A stretch of 64,000 bases of DNA from Oceanibaculum nanhaiense (GCF_002148795.1 NZ_MPOB01000010.1:1-64000); one strand, 5' to 3'. Positions 32,548 through 41,087 are shown, counted from the first letter of the stretch. A program made the numbers and translations. Notes: generated by a model from the sequence alone, not told the origin.

Positions 32548-33000
32548 GTGAAGACATTCCGGCATTTACTGTGGGCTAGTACTGTGAATAGAGCGTGCCG
32601 ACATCTTGTAATCCTCTTGCAGGTTCTTGCGCTCGTGACCTTCCCACAGTTGGAGAGCGTTGTGCGGGTCGACGCGCCGGAATTAAAACCTATGATGATC
32701 GGCGCTTCACCCCATCACCACAATGGGACCGTTCGCCGCGAAGCTCGCGGTCATGATCGCACTCAGGTCGAGGACTCCGAAAGTCGGACCTCCGCCGTTC
32801 CCACGGGCTCGCCAGTTGAGGTCCCGATTACATGTGATCCCTGCTGTACCGTGGGCATAGGCCACTGCGTTGCGCTCATGTTTGCACTGCCAGGGATCCC
32901 GGAACCAGAGTGGCTCCGCGCATCTAAAATCACAAGGGTCGACTCTCTGAACTCGCGTCAAGTCGCCCCGCTAGGTCATCCCCCCAAAGTTCACGCCTGA
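32548..33000 (+). CDS. Putative secreted or membrane-anchored hypothetical protein with CDPCC motif
   Basis: This frame of 150 codons starts with GTG 32548; a GGAGG sequence lies only one base before it, so the start is uncertain. An N-terminal hydrophobic segment (HLVILLQVLALVTF) could be a signal or anchor. It is followed by an HHH cluster, a polar stretch and CDPCCTVGIGHC. Such Cys/His content would fit a metal-related periplasmic protein like those around it, but I do not recognise the family. It lies between the PHB operon and CorE-like sigma copy 3. Confidence 0.4.
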   Translation: MKTFRHLLWASTVNRACRHLVILLQVLALVTFPQLESVVRVDAPELKPMMIGASPHHHNGTVRREARGHDRTQVEDSESRTSAVPTGSPVEVPITCDPCCTVGIGHCVALMFALPGIPEPEWLRASKITRVDSLNSRQVAPLGHPPKVHA

Positions 33001-33278
33001 TCGACGCGCGCTGACGTCCCGTCACTGGCTCTCGTCATGTACGGCTGAGTAAAGCTGCTTGCGCATGAGCCTGCCGTCTCGTCGGTAGCCCATCAAACGC
33101 AGAACTCCACGTGGTTTCGAAATGCTGATCCGCAGAGCCTCGGCTCGCGGGGCAGGGCTTGTTGGCCAAGTCCGCAAGCGGCGCGTTGCCGGACCACAGT
33201 GCAATCCAGCAATCAAGGTTGCCGCCAAGTGGATGCCGAACACCCGCAGGCAAGCAACCCGAGATCAGGAAGATCGAA

Positions 33279-33968
33279 ATGACACCGCACTTGAAGAATC
33301 GGCCCGTCAAGCGACAGCTTGGCCAGTCGTCGTTGGCCGGGCATGGACGCCAACAGGATATCGAACCGCTCGATCCGAAACTTACGGCGATACTCACGGC
33401 GAGCCGCACGCAGTTTCTACGTTATCTCCAACATCGCCTCGGCGACCGGGACGAGGCCGAAGACGTGCTCCAGGACTTCCATATGAGGGTCCTTGCCAAA
33501 GCCAGCCAGATCAGGGACACGGGCTCTACCATGGCTTGGCTGCGTGCAGTGCTCAAATCGGTGCTTGCCGATCACTTCCGTCGCGCGGCAGCGGAAAGAA
33601 ACGCTCGCCAACTGATGGTAGCCGACTGGTTGGCGACAAACACTGAACAGGAGATGATTCCGACCGAGGAAGAAGGTTTCGATCGCATTGCATGCAACTG
33701 CTTTTACAAGCTGCTGCCCACGTTGAAGCGGGAATATGCGGATGCTCTCATGCGGATCGACCTGGCGCAGGAGCCGCGCGAGGACGTCGCCCGCTCCCTT
33801 GGCATTACGGCGGGCAATATGAGAGTCCGGTTGCACCGTGCGCGTCGTGCCTTGAAGGAAACACTCAAACGCTCATGCTGGCGGTGCCGGGCGCACGATT
33901 GCTTCGGGCAATGTGGGCCGCCGGGTGGGCCAGAACGAGGGAATACACGCTCGACTTGCGAACTGTAA
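33279..33968 (+). CDS. CorE-like ECF sigma factor with Cys-rich C-terminus (copy 3)
   Basis: The start at ATG 33279 (AGGAAG upstream) gives 229 residues with an extended, basic N-terminus. Region 2 is at about 42-112 (FLRYLQHRLGDRDEAEDVLQDFHMRVL, AWLRAVLKSVLADHFRR) and region 4 at about 143-197 (LLPTLKREYADALMRIDL, LGITAGNMRVRLHRARRAL). The linker pair is C139-x-C141. The tail differs from copies 1 and 2: C200-x2-C203-x4-C208-x3-C212 with His206, then a last Cys. The changed spacing suggests a different metal or affinity. It lies immediately upstream of two ECF-type promoters and the copA operon. Confidence 0.82.
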   Translation: MTPHLKNRPVKRQLGQSSLAGHGRQQDIEPLDPKLTAILTASRTQFLRYLQHRLGDRDEAEDVLQDFHMRVLAKASQIRDTGSTMAWLRAVLKSVLADHFRRAAAERNARQLMVADWLATNTEQEMIPTEEEGFDRIACNCFYKLLPTLKREYADALMRIDLAQEPREDVARSLGITAGNMRVRLHRARRALKETLKRSCWRCRAHDCFGQCGPPGGPERGNTRSTCEL

Positions 33969-33992
33969 CGAGGCCGCGATAAGCCCGTCGCC
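33964..33992 (+). promoter_or_regulatory. ECF-type promoter behind sigma copy 3
   Basis: TGTAACG (33964-33970) and CGTCGCC (33986-33992) keep TGTAAC-N16-CGTC spacing, though the bases after CGTC diverge from the others. The -35 overlaps the stop region of the sigma gene, exactly as at the phasin promoter behind sigma copy 2. Confidence 0.55.
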
Positions 33993-34007
33993 TATGAGGA
34001 GAAGACG

Positions 34008-34094
34008 GTGATAGCGCCGCTTTCCTTGTCGTATAGAGGCCGGGTGGATTTGCCACTACAGCGGATAGTGTTTCGGGACAGATTCCCGGGATGA
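34008..34094 (+). CDS. Possible small ORF (28 aa) after the ECF promoter
   Basis: A GAGGAG sequence nine bases before GTG 34008 opens a 28-codon frame (first residues IAPLSLSYRGRVDLPLQ) ending at TGA 34092-34094. It would sit at the very start of a transcript from the promoter at 33964-33992. There is no homology that I recognise, and it may be a leader only. Confidence 0.25.
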   Translation: MIAPLSLSYRGRVDLPLQRIVFRDRFPG

Positions 34095-34157
34095 TCCGAG
34101 AGGCTGGCTTCAGGAACATCGCCGGGTTGCCAACCCTGCCCCGGAAGACCGCCGCGC

Positions 34158-34186
34158 TGTAACGCTTCGGGTTCCGATCCGTCTAT
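34158..34186 (+). promoter_or_regulatory. ECF-type promoter for the copA operon
   Basis: TGTAACG (34158-34164) and CGTCTAT (34180-34186) match the phasin-operon promoter exactly in both boxes and in TGTAAC-N16-CGTC spacing. A start near 34193 would give a leader of about 65 nt before the SHOCT-protein gene at 34260, with copA following. Confidence 0.7.
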
Positions 34187-34259
34187 TAGGATAAGTCAGT
34201 TGCTGAACTGCGACTGAAGTAGAGGTGCATGCCGTCACGAGCGAGCGATGGAGATTTAC

Positions 34260-34595
34260 ATGATGGCAAGACTAAAGGCGGCCCTGTTCGTATTCCCGAG
34301 CGCCTTCGTATCGCTGCCGGCCCTGGCGCAGGCGCCGGCTGATCGGCCGGGTTACTGGCATCCGGACTGGGGATGGGGTCATATGATTTTTGGTTCGCTC
34401 ATGATGATCTTGTTCTGGGGCGGCATAATCCTGCTGATTATCCTTGCGGTCCGCTGGATAGGCGGCGGGCCCTCCGGTGAACACGCGTCTCCGGCCGCGC
34501 GCAAGACGCCGGTCGACATCCTTCAGGAGCGCTTCGCCAGAGGTGAAATCGACAAGGACGAGTTCGAGGAGCGCAAACGGCTTCTGTCGGATTGA
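34260..34595 (+). CDS. SHOCT-domain small membrane protein
   Basis: ATG 34260 follows GGAG by six bases; the product is 111 residues. A signal-like first helix (LKAALFVFPSAFVSLPALAQA) is followed by Trp/His-rich YWHPDWGWGHM, a second helix (FGSLMMILFWGGIILLIILAV) and a C-terminal SHOCT motif (DILQERFARGEIDKDEFEERKRLL). SHOCT segments are short oligomerisation helices at the ends of many membrane proteins. Small proteins of this build are common next to copA and other copper genes. It heads the copper operon with copA 76 bp downstream. Confidence 0.75.
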   Translation: MMARLKAALFVFPSAFVSLPALAQAPADRPGYWHPDWGWGHMIFGSLMMILFWGGIILLIILAVRWIGGGPSGEHASPAARKTPVDILQERFARGEIDKDEFEERKRLLSD

Positions 34596-34671
34596 ACGCG
34601 ACAATAGCGGGACATCAGCGGATGGCGCGCCGGACCGGCTACGGGACAAGACAACAGTTGAGGAATAGACA

Positions 34672-37221
34672 ATGGAGAAAGTGGTTGAGTTCCCGGATCG
34701 CAGTGACAGCTCGGTCGCGGACAGACCGTCCCGCGGTGGCGCGCATATCGACCTTTCGGTAGGCGGCATGACGTGCCGTCATTGTCCGCCGATGGTCGAG
34801 AAGGCGCTTGAGGGGATCGATGGTGTCAAAGCGGCGCAGGTGAACCTCTCCTCCGGAACTGCGGCCATCGACTACGACCCCGGTCAAGCCTCAGTCGGCG
34901 ACCTGGCAAAAGCGATCCGATCCGCCGGCTACAGCGCGGGCACCGCCAAGACGCGTCTCCTGATCAAGAACATGCATTGTTCTTCTTGCGTGACACGCAT
35001 CGAACTCGCCCTGCGGATGACGCCCGGTGTGGTCTCGGCTCGGGCCAATCTCGGTCCCAACGCGGTCGATGTCGAGTACCAGCCGGAGGTCGTCGATTTC
35101 GCCGCGATCCGCAGGGCGATCGAGTCCGCCGGCCACAAGATCGCCGAACCCAAGCCCGCCGAGATCAAAGCCGCCATCGAGGAAGATGCCGATCCGGAAG
35201 AAGCGGCGCGCAATCAGGAATACCGTACCCTGATGCGCAAGTTCTGGTTCGCCGCGATCGTTTCGGTCCCGGTGATGGGGCTGAGCTATCCGGACCTGAT
35301 CCCTGGCCTTCGTGACTGGATGCCGATGGGCAGCGAGACGCGGCGCATCGTCTGGGCGCTGTTGGGCGTGCTGACACTGCCGGTGCTTGTCTGGTCTGGC
35401 TCGCAGTTCTTCTCGGGCATGTGGGACGGACTCAAGCACCGGTCCGCCAACATGCACACGCTGATTGCCATCGGCGTCTCGGCGGCCTTCGTCTACTCGG
35501 TTGTTGCAGTGGCCTATCCGGCGATGTTTCCGACGGTTGCGTTGGCGGAAGTGTTTTGGGACGTGACGTCAGTGGTGATTGCCCTTGTCGTGCTGGGGCT
35601 AGCGCTGGAGTTGAAAGCAAAGGGGCGAACCTCGGAAGCGATCAAAAAGCTGATGAGCCTGCAGGCGAAGACCGCGCGGGTTCTTCGGGACGGCAAAGAG
35701 ATTGACCTGCCCGTAGAAGAAGTCGTGGTGGATGACATCGTGATCGTGCGGCCGGGTGAGAAGATCCCGGTCGATGGTGAACTGTCCGAAGGGTCGAGCG
35801 CGGTCGACGAGTCGATGATCACCGGCGAGTCGATCCCAATCGAGAAGCAGGTCGGCGACGAAGTCATCGGCGGCACGCTGAACAAGACCGGCAGCTTTCA
35901 GTTCCGTGCCACCAAGGTTGGCAAGGACACCGCGCTTGCCAGCATCATCCGTATGGTGAAAGACGCACAAGGTTCGAAGGCGCCGATCCAGCGCGTTGTG
36001 GACCTGGTCTCGGGCTATTTCGTGCCGACGGTGATGATCCTTGGCATTCTCGCCTTCGTGGCGTGGTATCTGGTGGGTCCGGAGCCCAGAATCATCTATG
36101 CGACCATCGTTCTCGTCACGACACTGATCATCGCCTGCCCCTGCGCGCTCGGCCTCGCGACGCCCACCTCGCTGACTGTCGGTATCGGCAAGGGGGCCGA
36201 GAACGGCATCCTGATCCGCTCCGGCGATGCGCTCCAAACGTCCGAGAAGCTGGATTCTCTTATCCTCGACAAGACCGGCACCATCACCCGCGGCGAACCG
36301 GCACTCACCGACGTGGTTACGGCCGAAGGTTCTGATGAGACGGAGGTCTTGCGTTTAGCCGCGTCCCTGGAGCGCGGCTCCGAACATCCGCTCGGTGAGG
36401 CGATCGTCAAAGGCGCGGAGGATCGCGGCATCGATCTGACGAGTGCCGAAGGTTTTGCCGCTATTCCCGGTCACGGTGTGAGTGGCGGTATCGACGGCAA
36501 GAATGTGTTGCTCGGTAACGCCAAGCTGATGCGTGATCGCGGCATCGAGATCGATGCCCTGACAGCTGACTGGGAGCGGCTGGCAACCGAGGGCAAGACG
36601 CCGATGTATGTCGCGGTCGACGGCGCCGCAGCCGGTCTGGTGGCCGTAGCAGACACCGTCAAGTCGGACTCAAAGGAAGCCATCGATCTCTTGAAAAAGA
36701 TGGGCATCGAGGTGGTCATGCTCACCGGCGACAACCAGCGCACCGCTGACGCTATCGCGCGCGAGGTGGATGTTGACCGGGTTCTGGCGGAAGTTCTGCC
36801 CGACGATAAGGCCCATGAGGTGCAAAAGCTCCAGCTCGAGGGCAAGCGGGTCGGCATGGTGGGTGACGGCATCAACGACGCCCCGGCGCTTGCTCAGGCG
36901 GATGTTGGTTTCGCCATTGGCACCGGCACCGACGTGGCGATCGAGGCAAGCGATGTCACCCTAATTAAGGGCAGCCTCATAGGTGTGGTCACGGCCATCG
37001 AGATCAGCCGGGCGACGATGAAAAACGTTCGCCAGAATCTCGTCGGCGCTTTCGGTTACAACACCGCCGGAATCCCGGTAGCTATGGGCGTGCTGTACCC
37101 GTTCTTTGGGCTGCTGCTGTCGCCCCTGATTGCGGCTGCAGCGATGGCGTTCAGCTCGGTGACCGTCGTCACAAACGCCAACCGCTTGCGCTTTTTCGAA
37201 CCGAGGAGGGCCGTCAAATGA
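34672..37221 (+). CDS. copA: Cu(I)-exporting P1B-1 ATPase
   Basis: This 849-residue pump extrudes Cu(I) or Ag(I) from the cytoplasm. Two N-terminal HMA domains carry GGMTCRHC (C35, C38) and NMHCSSC (C103, C106). The transmembrane motif is C489-P-C491 in [13 protein letters not shown], with downstream helices [13 protein letters not shown] and [17 protein letters not shown] of the P1B-1 copper signature. [30 protein letters not shown] and [24 protein letters not shown] are intact. It overlaps the cupredoxin gene by four bases and follows an ECF-type promoter, consistent with copper induction by a CorE-like sigma factor. Confidence 0.95.
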   Translation: MEKVVEFPDRSDSSVADRPSRGGAHIDLSVGGMTCRHCPPMVEKALEGIDGVKAAQVNLSSGTAAIDYDPGQASVGDLAKAIRSAGYSAGTAKTRLLIKNMHCSSCVTRIELALRMTPGVVSARANLGPNAVDVEYQPEVVDFAAIRRAIESAGHKIAEPKPAEIKAAIEEDADPEEAARNQEYRTLMRKFWFAAIVSVPVMGLSYPDLIPGLRDWMPMGSETRRIVWALLGVLTLPVLVWSGSQFFSGMWDGLKHRSANMHTLIAIGVSAAFVYSVVAVAYPAMFPTVALAEVFWDVTSVVIALVVLGLALELKAKGRTSEAIKKLMSLQAKTARVLRDGKEIDLPVEEVVVDDIVIVRPGEKIPVDGELSEGSSAVDESMITGESIPIEKQVGDEVIGGTLNKTGSFQFRATKVGKDTALASIIRMVKDAQGSKAPIQRVVDLVSGYFVPTVMILGILAFVAWYLVGPEPRIIYATIVLVTTLIIACPCALGLATPTSLTVGIGKGAENGILIRSGDALQTSEKLDSLILDKTGTITRGEPALTDVVTAEGSDETEVLRLAASLERGSEHPLGEAIVKGAEDRGIDLTSAEGFAAIPGHGVSGGIDGKNVLLGNAKLMRDRGIEIDALTADWERLATEGKTPMYVAVDGAAAGLVAVADTVKSDSKEAIDLLKKMGIEVVMLTGDNQRTADAIAREVDVDRVLAEVLPDDKAHEVQKLQLEGKRVGMVGDGINDAPALAQADVGFAIGTGTDVAIEASDVTLIKGSLIGVVTAIEISRATMKNVRQNLVGAFGYNTAGIPVAMGVLYPFFGLLLSPLIAAAAMAFSSVTVVTNANRLRFFEPRRAVK

Positions 37222-37595
37222 CGCCGGATCGCTGGATCGTTCTTATTGGCGGGCTCGTGCTCGTTGCCTTCATCGTTTGGTTCTTCTGGCTGAAGCGCGC
37301 CAAGGGCGTGCGAGCGGCAGAGACCTCCGGCGGGCACCAGGAAGTCATGGTGCTGGTCAAAGGCGGCTACACGCCCGACACCATCATCGTCCGGCACGGC
37401 AAGCCGGTGCGCCTTAACTTCCGGCGCGAGGAAACCGCATCCTGCTCGGAGAAGGTCATCTTCGCCGATTTCAATAAGAGCGCCGACCTGCCGACCGGCG
37501 AGACGGTGCGCGTCGAGTTCGTTCCCGATACGCCCGGAGAGTACGAGTTCGCCTGCGCAATGGGCATGTTCCGCGGCAAGCTGGTTGTTGAATAG
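37218..37595 (+). CDS. Membrane-anchored cupredoxin-domain protein
   Basis: The 125-residue protein has one N-terminal anchor ([20 protein letters not shown]) and an exported cupredoxin-like domain: [43 protein letters not shown], then [20 protein letters not shown]. The candidate ligands Cys (ASCSE), Cys (FACAMGM) and Met match the type found in copper-resistance EfeO-like cupredoxin_1 proteins, where such sites bind Cu(I) or Cu(II). Its ATG overlaps the copA stop. It probably accepts or buffers copper on the periplasmic side. Confidence 0.8.
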   Translation: MTPDRWIVLIGGLVLVAFIVWFFWLKRAKGVRAAETSGGHQEVMVLVKGGYTPDTIIVRHGKPVRLNFRREETASCSEKVIFADFNKSADLPTGETVRVEFVPDTPGEYEFACAMGMFRGKLVVE

Positions 37596-37603
37596 GGAAT
37601 GGC

Positions 37604-37993
37604 ATGATCATCGGCAGCGCCATGGAAGCCTTGGTCACTTGGACCATCGTCGGTCTCGAACTGGCGGCGCTCGCGGTCATTGCAGGCGGATTTGCGTGGA
37701 GCGCCGGGAAAACGTTTGTCGTTTACATCCGTGACAGAACGGAACAGCGCTACCCTTCATTTCGGCGGGAGCTGGGCCGCAGCACGCTGATCGCGCTCGA
37801 GCTTTTGGTGGCTGCCGACATATTGCGTTCGCTCGTGCTTGAGCCATCGCTATCGAACATCGCGGTTCTCGGCGCCCTTGTCGCCATCCGCACCTTTCTC
37901 AGCTTCTCCATCGACGTGGAACTGGACGGCTGCTGGCCTTGGGAGCGGGCGAAAGCTCGTCCACAAGGGGCGGCGGAGCAGGGGACACTATGA
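37604..37993 (+). CDS. DUF1622 membrane protein
   Basis: The 129-residue protein has three likely helices (ALVTWTIVGLELAALAVIAGGF, STLIALELLVAADILRSLVL, IAVLGALVAIRTFLSFSIDVEL). The segment RRELGRSTLIALELLVAADILRSLV, followed by the IRTFLSFSIDVELDGCWPW end, is characteristic of DUF1622. No function is known for the family, but it recurs in stress and metal operons. A GGGA sequence lies before ATG 37604. The stop overlaps the next gene. Confidence 0.8.
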   Translation: MIIGSAMEALVTWTIVGLELAALAVIAGGFAWSAGKTFVVYIRDRTEQRYPSFRRELGRSTLIALELLVAADILRSLVLEPSLSNIAVLGALVAIRTFLSFSIDVELDGCWPWERAKARPQGAAEQGTL

Positions 37994-38241
37994 GTAACCG
38001 ATCGACGCAATCCCATCCACGGTTCTGGCGTTCGCGCGCCGGTATCGTCCTTCTCGTTTTTCTGGGGATCGCTGGCTTCCTTCTGCTCTATGAGCATCGC
38101 GCCCATGTGTTCACGGGAAGCGGCATACTCATCGGCCTGCTCGTCTTTTGTATCGGCATGCATCTCTTCATGCACGGTGGGCACGGCGGCCATGGCGGTG
38201 GTCATGGTCACGACGCACCGACAAATCCGGACGAGGACTAA
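37990..38241 (+). CDS. DUF2933-type His-rich membrane protein
   Basis: ATG 37990 overlaps the DUF1622 stop; the product is 83 residues. Two helices (SRAGIVLLVFLGIAGFLLLYEHRAHVF and GILIGLLVFCIGMHLFMHGG) end in HGGHGGHGGGHGHDAPTNPDED. This is the DUF2933 layout, in which a short Gly/His tail follows the second helix; the family is linked to copper operons. A smaller homologue is at 27325-27501. The tail may bind Cu or Zn. Confidence 0.75.
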   Translation: MSNRSTQSHPRFWRSRAGIVLLVFLGIAGFLLLYEHRAHVFTGSGILIGLLVFCIGMHLFMHGGHGGHGGGHGHDAPTNPDED

Positions 38242-38243
38242 CC

Positions 38244-38909
38244 ATGGAAACAAGCTCCTACGGTCTATGGCTTCTGGTCGTCATTAACTCCGCGATTTTC
38301 ATTCTGTTTGCGTTCAGCTTCTTCAAGCCGAAGACCGGCAGGGACTGGCGGTCCTTCGGCGCTTTCAGCGCTTTCCTCGTCGCGCTCTTCACCGAGATGT
38401 ACGGCTTCCCGCTCACCATCTATTTCCTGTCCGGCTGGTTGCAGACCAATTACCCCGACATCGACTGGCTTGCCCACGATTCCGGCCATCTTTTGGAAAT
38501 TCTGTTCGGCTGGAAGGGGAATCCGCATTTCGGGCCGTTTCACCTACTGAGTTTTGTCTTCATCGGCGGCGGGTTCATTCTGCTCTCGGCCGCTTGGCGC
38601 GTCCTCTATCAAGCGCAGCGGTCCGGAGCGCTGGCGGAGACCGGCCCCTATGCCCGCATTCGCCATCCGCAATATGTCGGCTTCGTCCTGATCCTGATCG
38701 GTTTCCTATTCCAATGGCCGACCATCCTCACCCTCGCAATGTTTCCGGTGCTGCTCGTCATGTACTGGCGCCTTGCTCTACGGGAGGAGCGGGAGGTTGA
38801 AGCCGAGATGGGTGACGCCTATCGACGCTACGCTGCGCGGGTGCCCCGCTTCGTGCCGCGCCTGCAAGGCATCTTGGGCAAGTCGGCCGCCGAACAGGAC
38901 CGGCCATGA
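38244..38909 (+). CDS. Isoprenylcysteine carboxyl methyltransferase-family membrane protein
   Basis: The 221-residue polytopic protein starts at ATG 38244, two bases after the previous stop. The C-terminal signature LAETGPYARIRHPQYVGFVLILIGFLFQWPTILTLAMFPVLLVMYWRLALREEREVEAEMGDAYRRYAARVPRF is that of the ICMT/PEMT-like family, where the RHPQY segment binds S-adenosylmethionine. The N-terminal half contains further helices and an extracytoplasmic-looking loop. Bacterial members in copper and mercury operons have unknown methyl acceptors. Here it ends the copA transcript or leads into the Rieske gene. Confidence 0.78.
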   Translation: METSSYGLWLLVVINSAIFILFAFSFFKPKTGRDWRSFGAFSAFLVALFTEMYGFPLTIYFLSGWLQTNYPDIDWLAHDSGHLLEILFGWKGNPHFGPFHLLSFVFIGGGFILLSAAWRVLYQAQRSGALAETGPYARIRHPQYVGFVLILIGFLFQWPTILTLAMFPVLLVMYWRLALREEREVEAEMGDAYRRYAARVPRFVPRLQGILGKSAAEQDRP

Positions 38910-38966
38910 GGCGAACCTGTTGTAAGCAGTAATGCAAGGGCGGCGACACGGAAAGGATCGATAGGA

Positions 38967-39530
38967 GTGACGTCTGCGACAGTTGATAGCCCATCTTCGG
39001 GTTCCGATTCTTTGGAGATCAAACGGCGCGATTTTCTCTACGTTACGGCCGGCGCCATGGCGACGGTCGGCACAGCGGCTGCCCTGTGGCCGTTTATCGA
39101 CAGCATGAATCCGTCGGCGGACGTTCTTGCCCTGTCATCGACCGAGCTCGACCTCGCTCCCATCCAAACAGGACAGCGCATCACCGTGGTGTGGCGGGGC
39201 CAACCGGTGTTCATCGTCCGCCGCACCGCCGATGAGATCGCACGCGCCAGGGCCGATGACGGCAACCCGGACCTGATTGATCCGATGGCGGATGCCGCGC
39301 GTGTGCAGCGGCCGGAATGGCTGATCGTCGTGGGTGTCTGCACACATCTCGGCTGCGTGCCACTCGGACAGAAATCGAGTGATCCTCACGGCAAATACGG
39401 GGGATGGTTCTGCCCCTGCCACGGGTCCGTTTATGACACGTCAGGCCGCGTCCGGCGGGGACCGGCGCCGCGCAACCTCGACGTCCCGCCCTATACGTTC
39501 CTGGACGACTTGCGCGTCCGGATCGGATGA
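38967..39530 (+). CDS. petA: Rieske iron-sulfur subunit of cytochrome bc1 complex (orphan)
   Basis: From GTG 38967 the protein has 187 residues. It has a Tat-like N-terminus ([29 protein letters not shown]) as in ubiquinol-cytochrome c reductase Rieske proteins, then the 2Fe-2S ligands in [10 protein letters not shown] and CPCHGSVYD, and the [14 protein letters not shown] end. These are the full bc1-type features. The cytochrome b and c1 genes that normally follow are absent: the next gene is an isochorismatase-like frame and then mobile debris. It may be an accessory or stress isoform serving a bc1 complex encoded elsewhere, or a remnant of a broken operon. Confidence 0.88.
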   Translation: MTSATVDSPSSGSDSLEIKRRDFLYVTAGAMATVGTAAALWPFIDSMNPSADVLALSSTELDLAPIQTGQRITVVWRGQPVFIVRRTADEIARARADDGNPDLIDPMADAARVQRPEWLIVVGVCTHLGCVPLGQKSSDPHGKYGGWFCPCHGSVYDTSGRVRRGPAPRNLDVPPYTFLDDLRVRIG

Positions 39531-39788
39531 GACGGGGACCGGACACTCCGCGGATGGTTGCGGCGGAATTTTCCAAATTCCTGTACGGCGAAAGGGAGAC
39601 AGAACCCCTCGAGCAAGTCCAGCAACACAGAGGACTTGGCGCCAATTGCAGGGCGAGGTTGGTAAGCCGGATCGCTTCCCACGCGGCATGCCAGCGTCGC
39701 GGCTTTAGCACCGCTAAGTGCCAAGATACTCCATCGACTCACAATGATCGGAGTTCCCAACAACCAGAAGGGCGGAATTAAGAATAGC

Positions 39789-40334
39789 ATGGCCAACCGG
39801 GTCAACAGGAAAGGAAACTTAGCGCTCCTCGATCCGGGGGCTTCTTGCCTGCTGTTCATCGATTTTGACGAAACGTCGCCGGGCATAACGCTCGAAGCGC
39901 CAGTCGTGAGCACCACCCACCAAGAGGTTTTGAGCAAAGCGGTCGAGCTTTCCATTCCCGCCTTTGTTTCTTTTATGGCCAGTAAAGAGCATGAACACTC
40001 GAGCTCTCCGCTGGATCTCCTCATACTGAAAGAAGCCCGATTGCAGCGATCAGTCATCAATCCATGGAAGGATGACCGTCTCTGCCAAACGATCTCCGAA
40101 CAGCGGCGACATTGCCTAATTCTCGCGGGTGGGTGGCCGGAGGGCTCTTTGGCTCAAGCCGCCCTCGGCGCATTGGGAGAGGCATACGACGTCTATGTTC
40201 TATTCGATTTATGCAATGGACTTCTCGACTTGCAAAACTCTCCGGTTGCAGCCCGATTGATGCAGGCCGGTGTCGTTCCTCTGACAGCGCGTCAGCTCAT
40301 CCTTGAATGGACCGACGCAGCGGGGATTACTTAA
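39789..40334 (+). CDS. Isochorismatase-like (YcaC-type) protein lacking the catalytic Cys
   Basis: The product has 181 residues from ATG 39789. The order of motifs follows YcaC-type cysteine hydrolases: a first strand with acidic residue (LLFIDFDETS), VINPWKDDRLCQTISEQRRHCLILAGGWPEGSLAQAALGALGEAYDVYVLFD and a final LMQAGVVPLTARQLILEWTD. At the nucleophile position family members have W-T-E-V-C. Here it is W-P-E-G-S, so the catalytic Cys is missing. The protein is either inactive, a binding protein, or in decay. It is the last gene before the mobile-element region. Confidence 0.6.
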   Translation: MANRVNRKGNLALLDPGASCLLFIDFDETSPGITLEAPVVSTTHQEVLSKAVELSIPAFVSFMASKEHEHSSSPLDLLILKEARLQRSVINPWKDDRLCQTISEQRRHCLILAGGWPEGSLAQAALGALGEAYDVYVLFDLCNGLLDLQNSPVAARLMQAGVVPLTARQLILEWTDAAGIT

Positions 40335-40691
40335 AAGTCACTATCTAAACCCTCTCAGCCACGAAGTTAAATTACTGACCGCGACCTTAAGGAATGCGGC
40401 TTACCCAAAGGGCCCACTGTCGCATCATCTCACCCGCCTAGTCGCCAGACATCATTCATCTGAGCCCCGACTCCGCGCGGTCGTCGCTCATCCAGGACAT
40501 GATCCCTCAGCCCTGCGCAAGATTTTTGGCCGGTGAGGGCGCCGCGAGCCTGCTTGTCGCTGCTCCCTGCGCGGAGGGTGCGCCCTTCCCCAAAAGTAAA
40601 AGTCCTGTTCCAGCCGGGCGAAGCCCGGCTTCCCGGAAAGCAAAGGGGCCGGAGCTTCTCCTCAAAACTTCAACCTGAAGGAGACTGGCTT
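40335..40691. other. Leader region ahead of the first parB-like gene
   Basis: No gene is supported here. A strong hairpin (40612-40630, 8-bp stem AGCCGGGC/GCCCGGCT with a GAA loop) lies about 60 bp before the parB-like ATG and may act in attenuation or as a structural leader. The sequence style differs from the metal/PHB block, suggesting the start of plasmid- or island-derived DNA. Confidence 0.4.
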
Positions 40692-41087
40692 ATGACCCAG
40701 CACCAGACCCCACGGCACGAAATCGGGGAGACCGTGCATCTCCCGCTTTCCAAGCTCGTGATGTCCCGCGAGAACCCGCGCAAGACCAAGCCGAATACGG
40801 CGGACGACCTCTTGGTCGCGTCGATCCGTTCGCGTGGTCTTCTGCAAAATCTCGGTGTGCGTCCGTCCGACACCAGCGCCGGCAAGTACGAGGTCCGCTA
40901 CGGCGGACGGCGCCTTGCGGCGCTCCGCCTGCTGACCAAGGAAGGCCATTTCACCAAGACGCAAGAGTTCCCGTGCCGGATCGTCCCCAGCGACGACGCC
41001 GACGCTTCCGAAGAAGCGCTCGCGGAGAACATCGTCCGTGAAGCCCTGAGCCCGATTGAGAACGCCGGTGCAAAACTCCGCCACTGA
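40692..41087 (+). pseudogene. ParB/RepB-family partition protein, truncated by IS21-type element
   Basis: ATG 40692 has AAGGAG upstream. The N-terminal ParB nuclease-like domain is plain: LPLSKLVMSRENPRKTKP, LLVASIRSRGLLQNLGVRP, YEVRYGGRRLAALRLL and SEEALAENIVREALSPIE. After codon 121 or so the frame runs into the left end of an IS (boundary about 41057) and stops within it at 41087, so the DNA-binding and C-terminal parts are lost. Homologues of this type occur on alphaproteobacterial plasmids and integrative elements. The sequence right of the IS (43555 on) does not look like its continuation, so a deletion probably accompanied the insertion. Confidence 0.75.
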
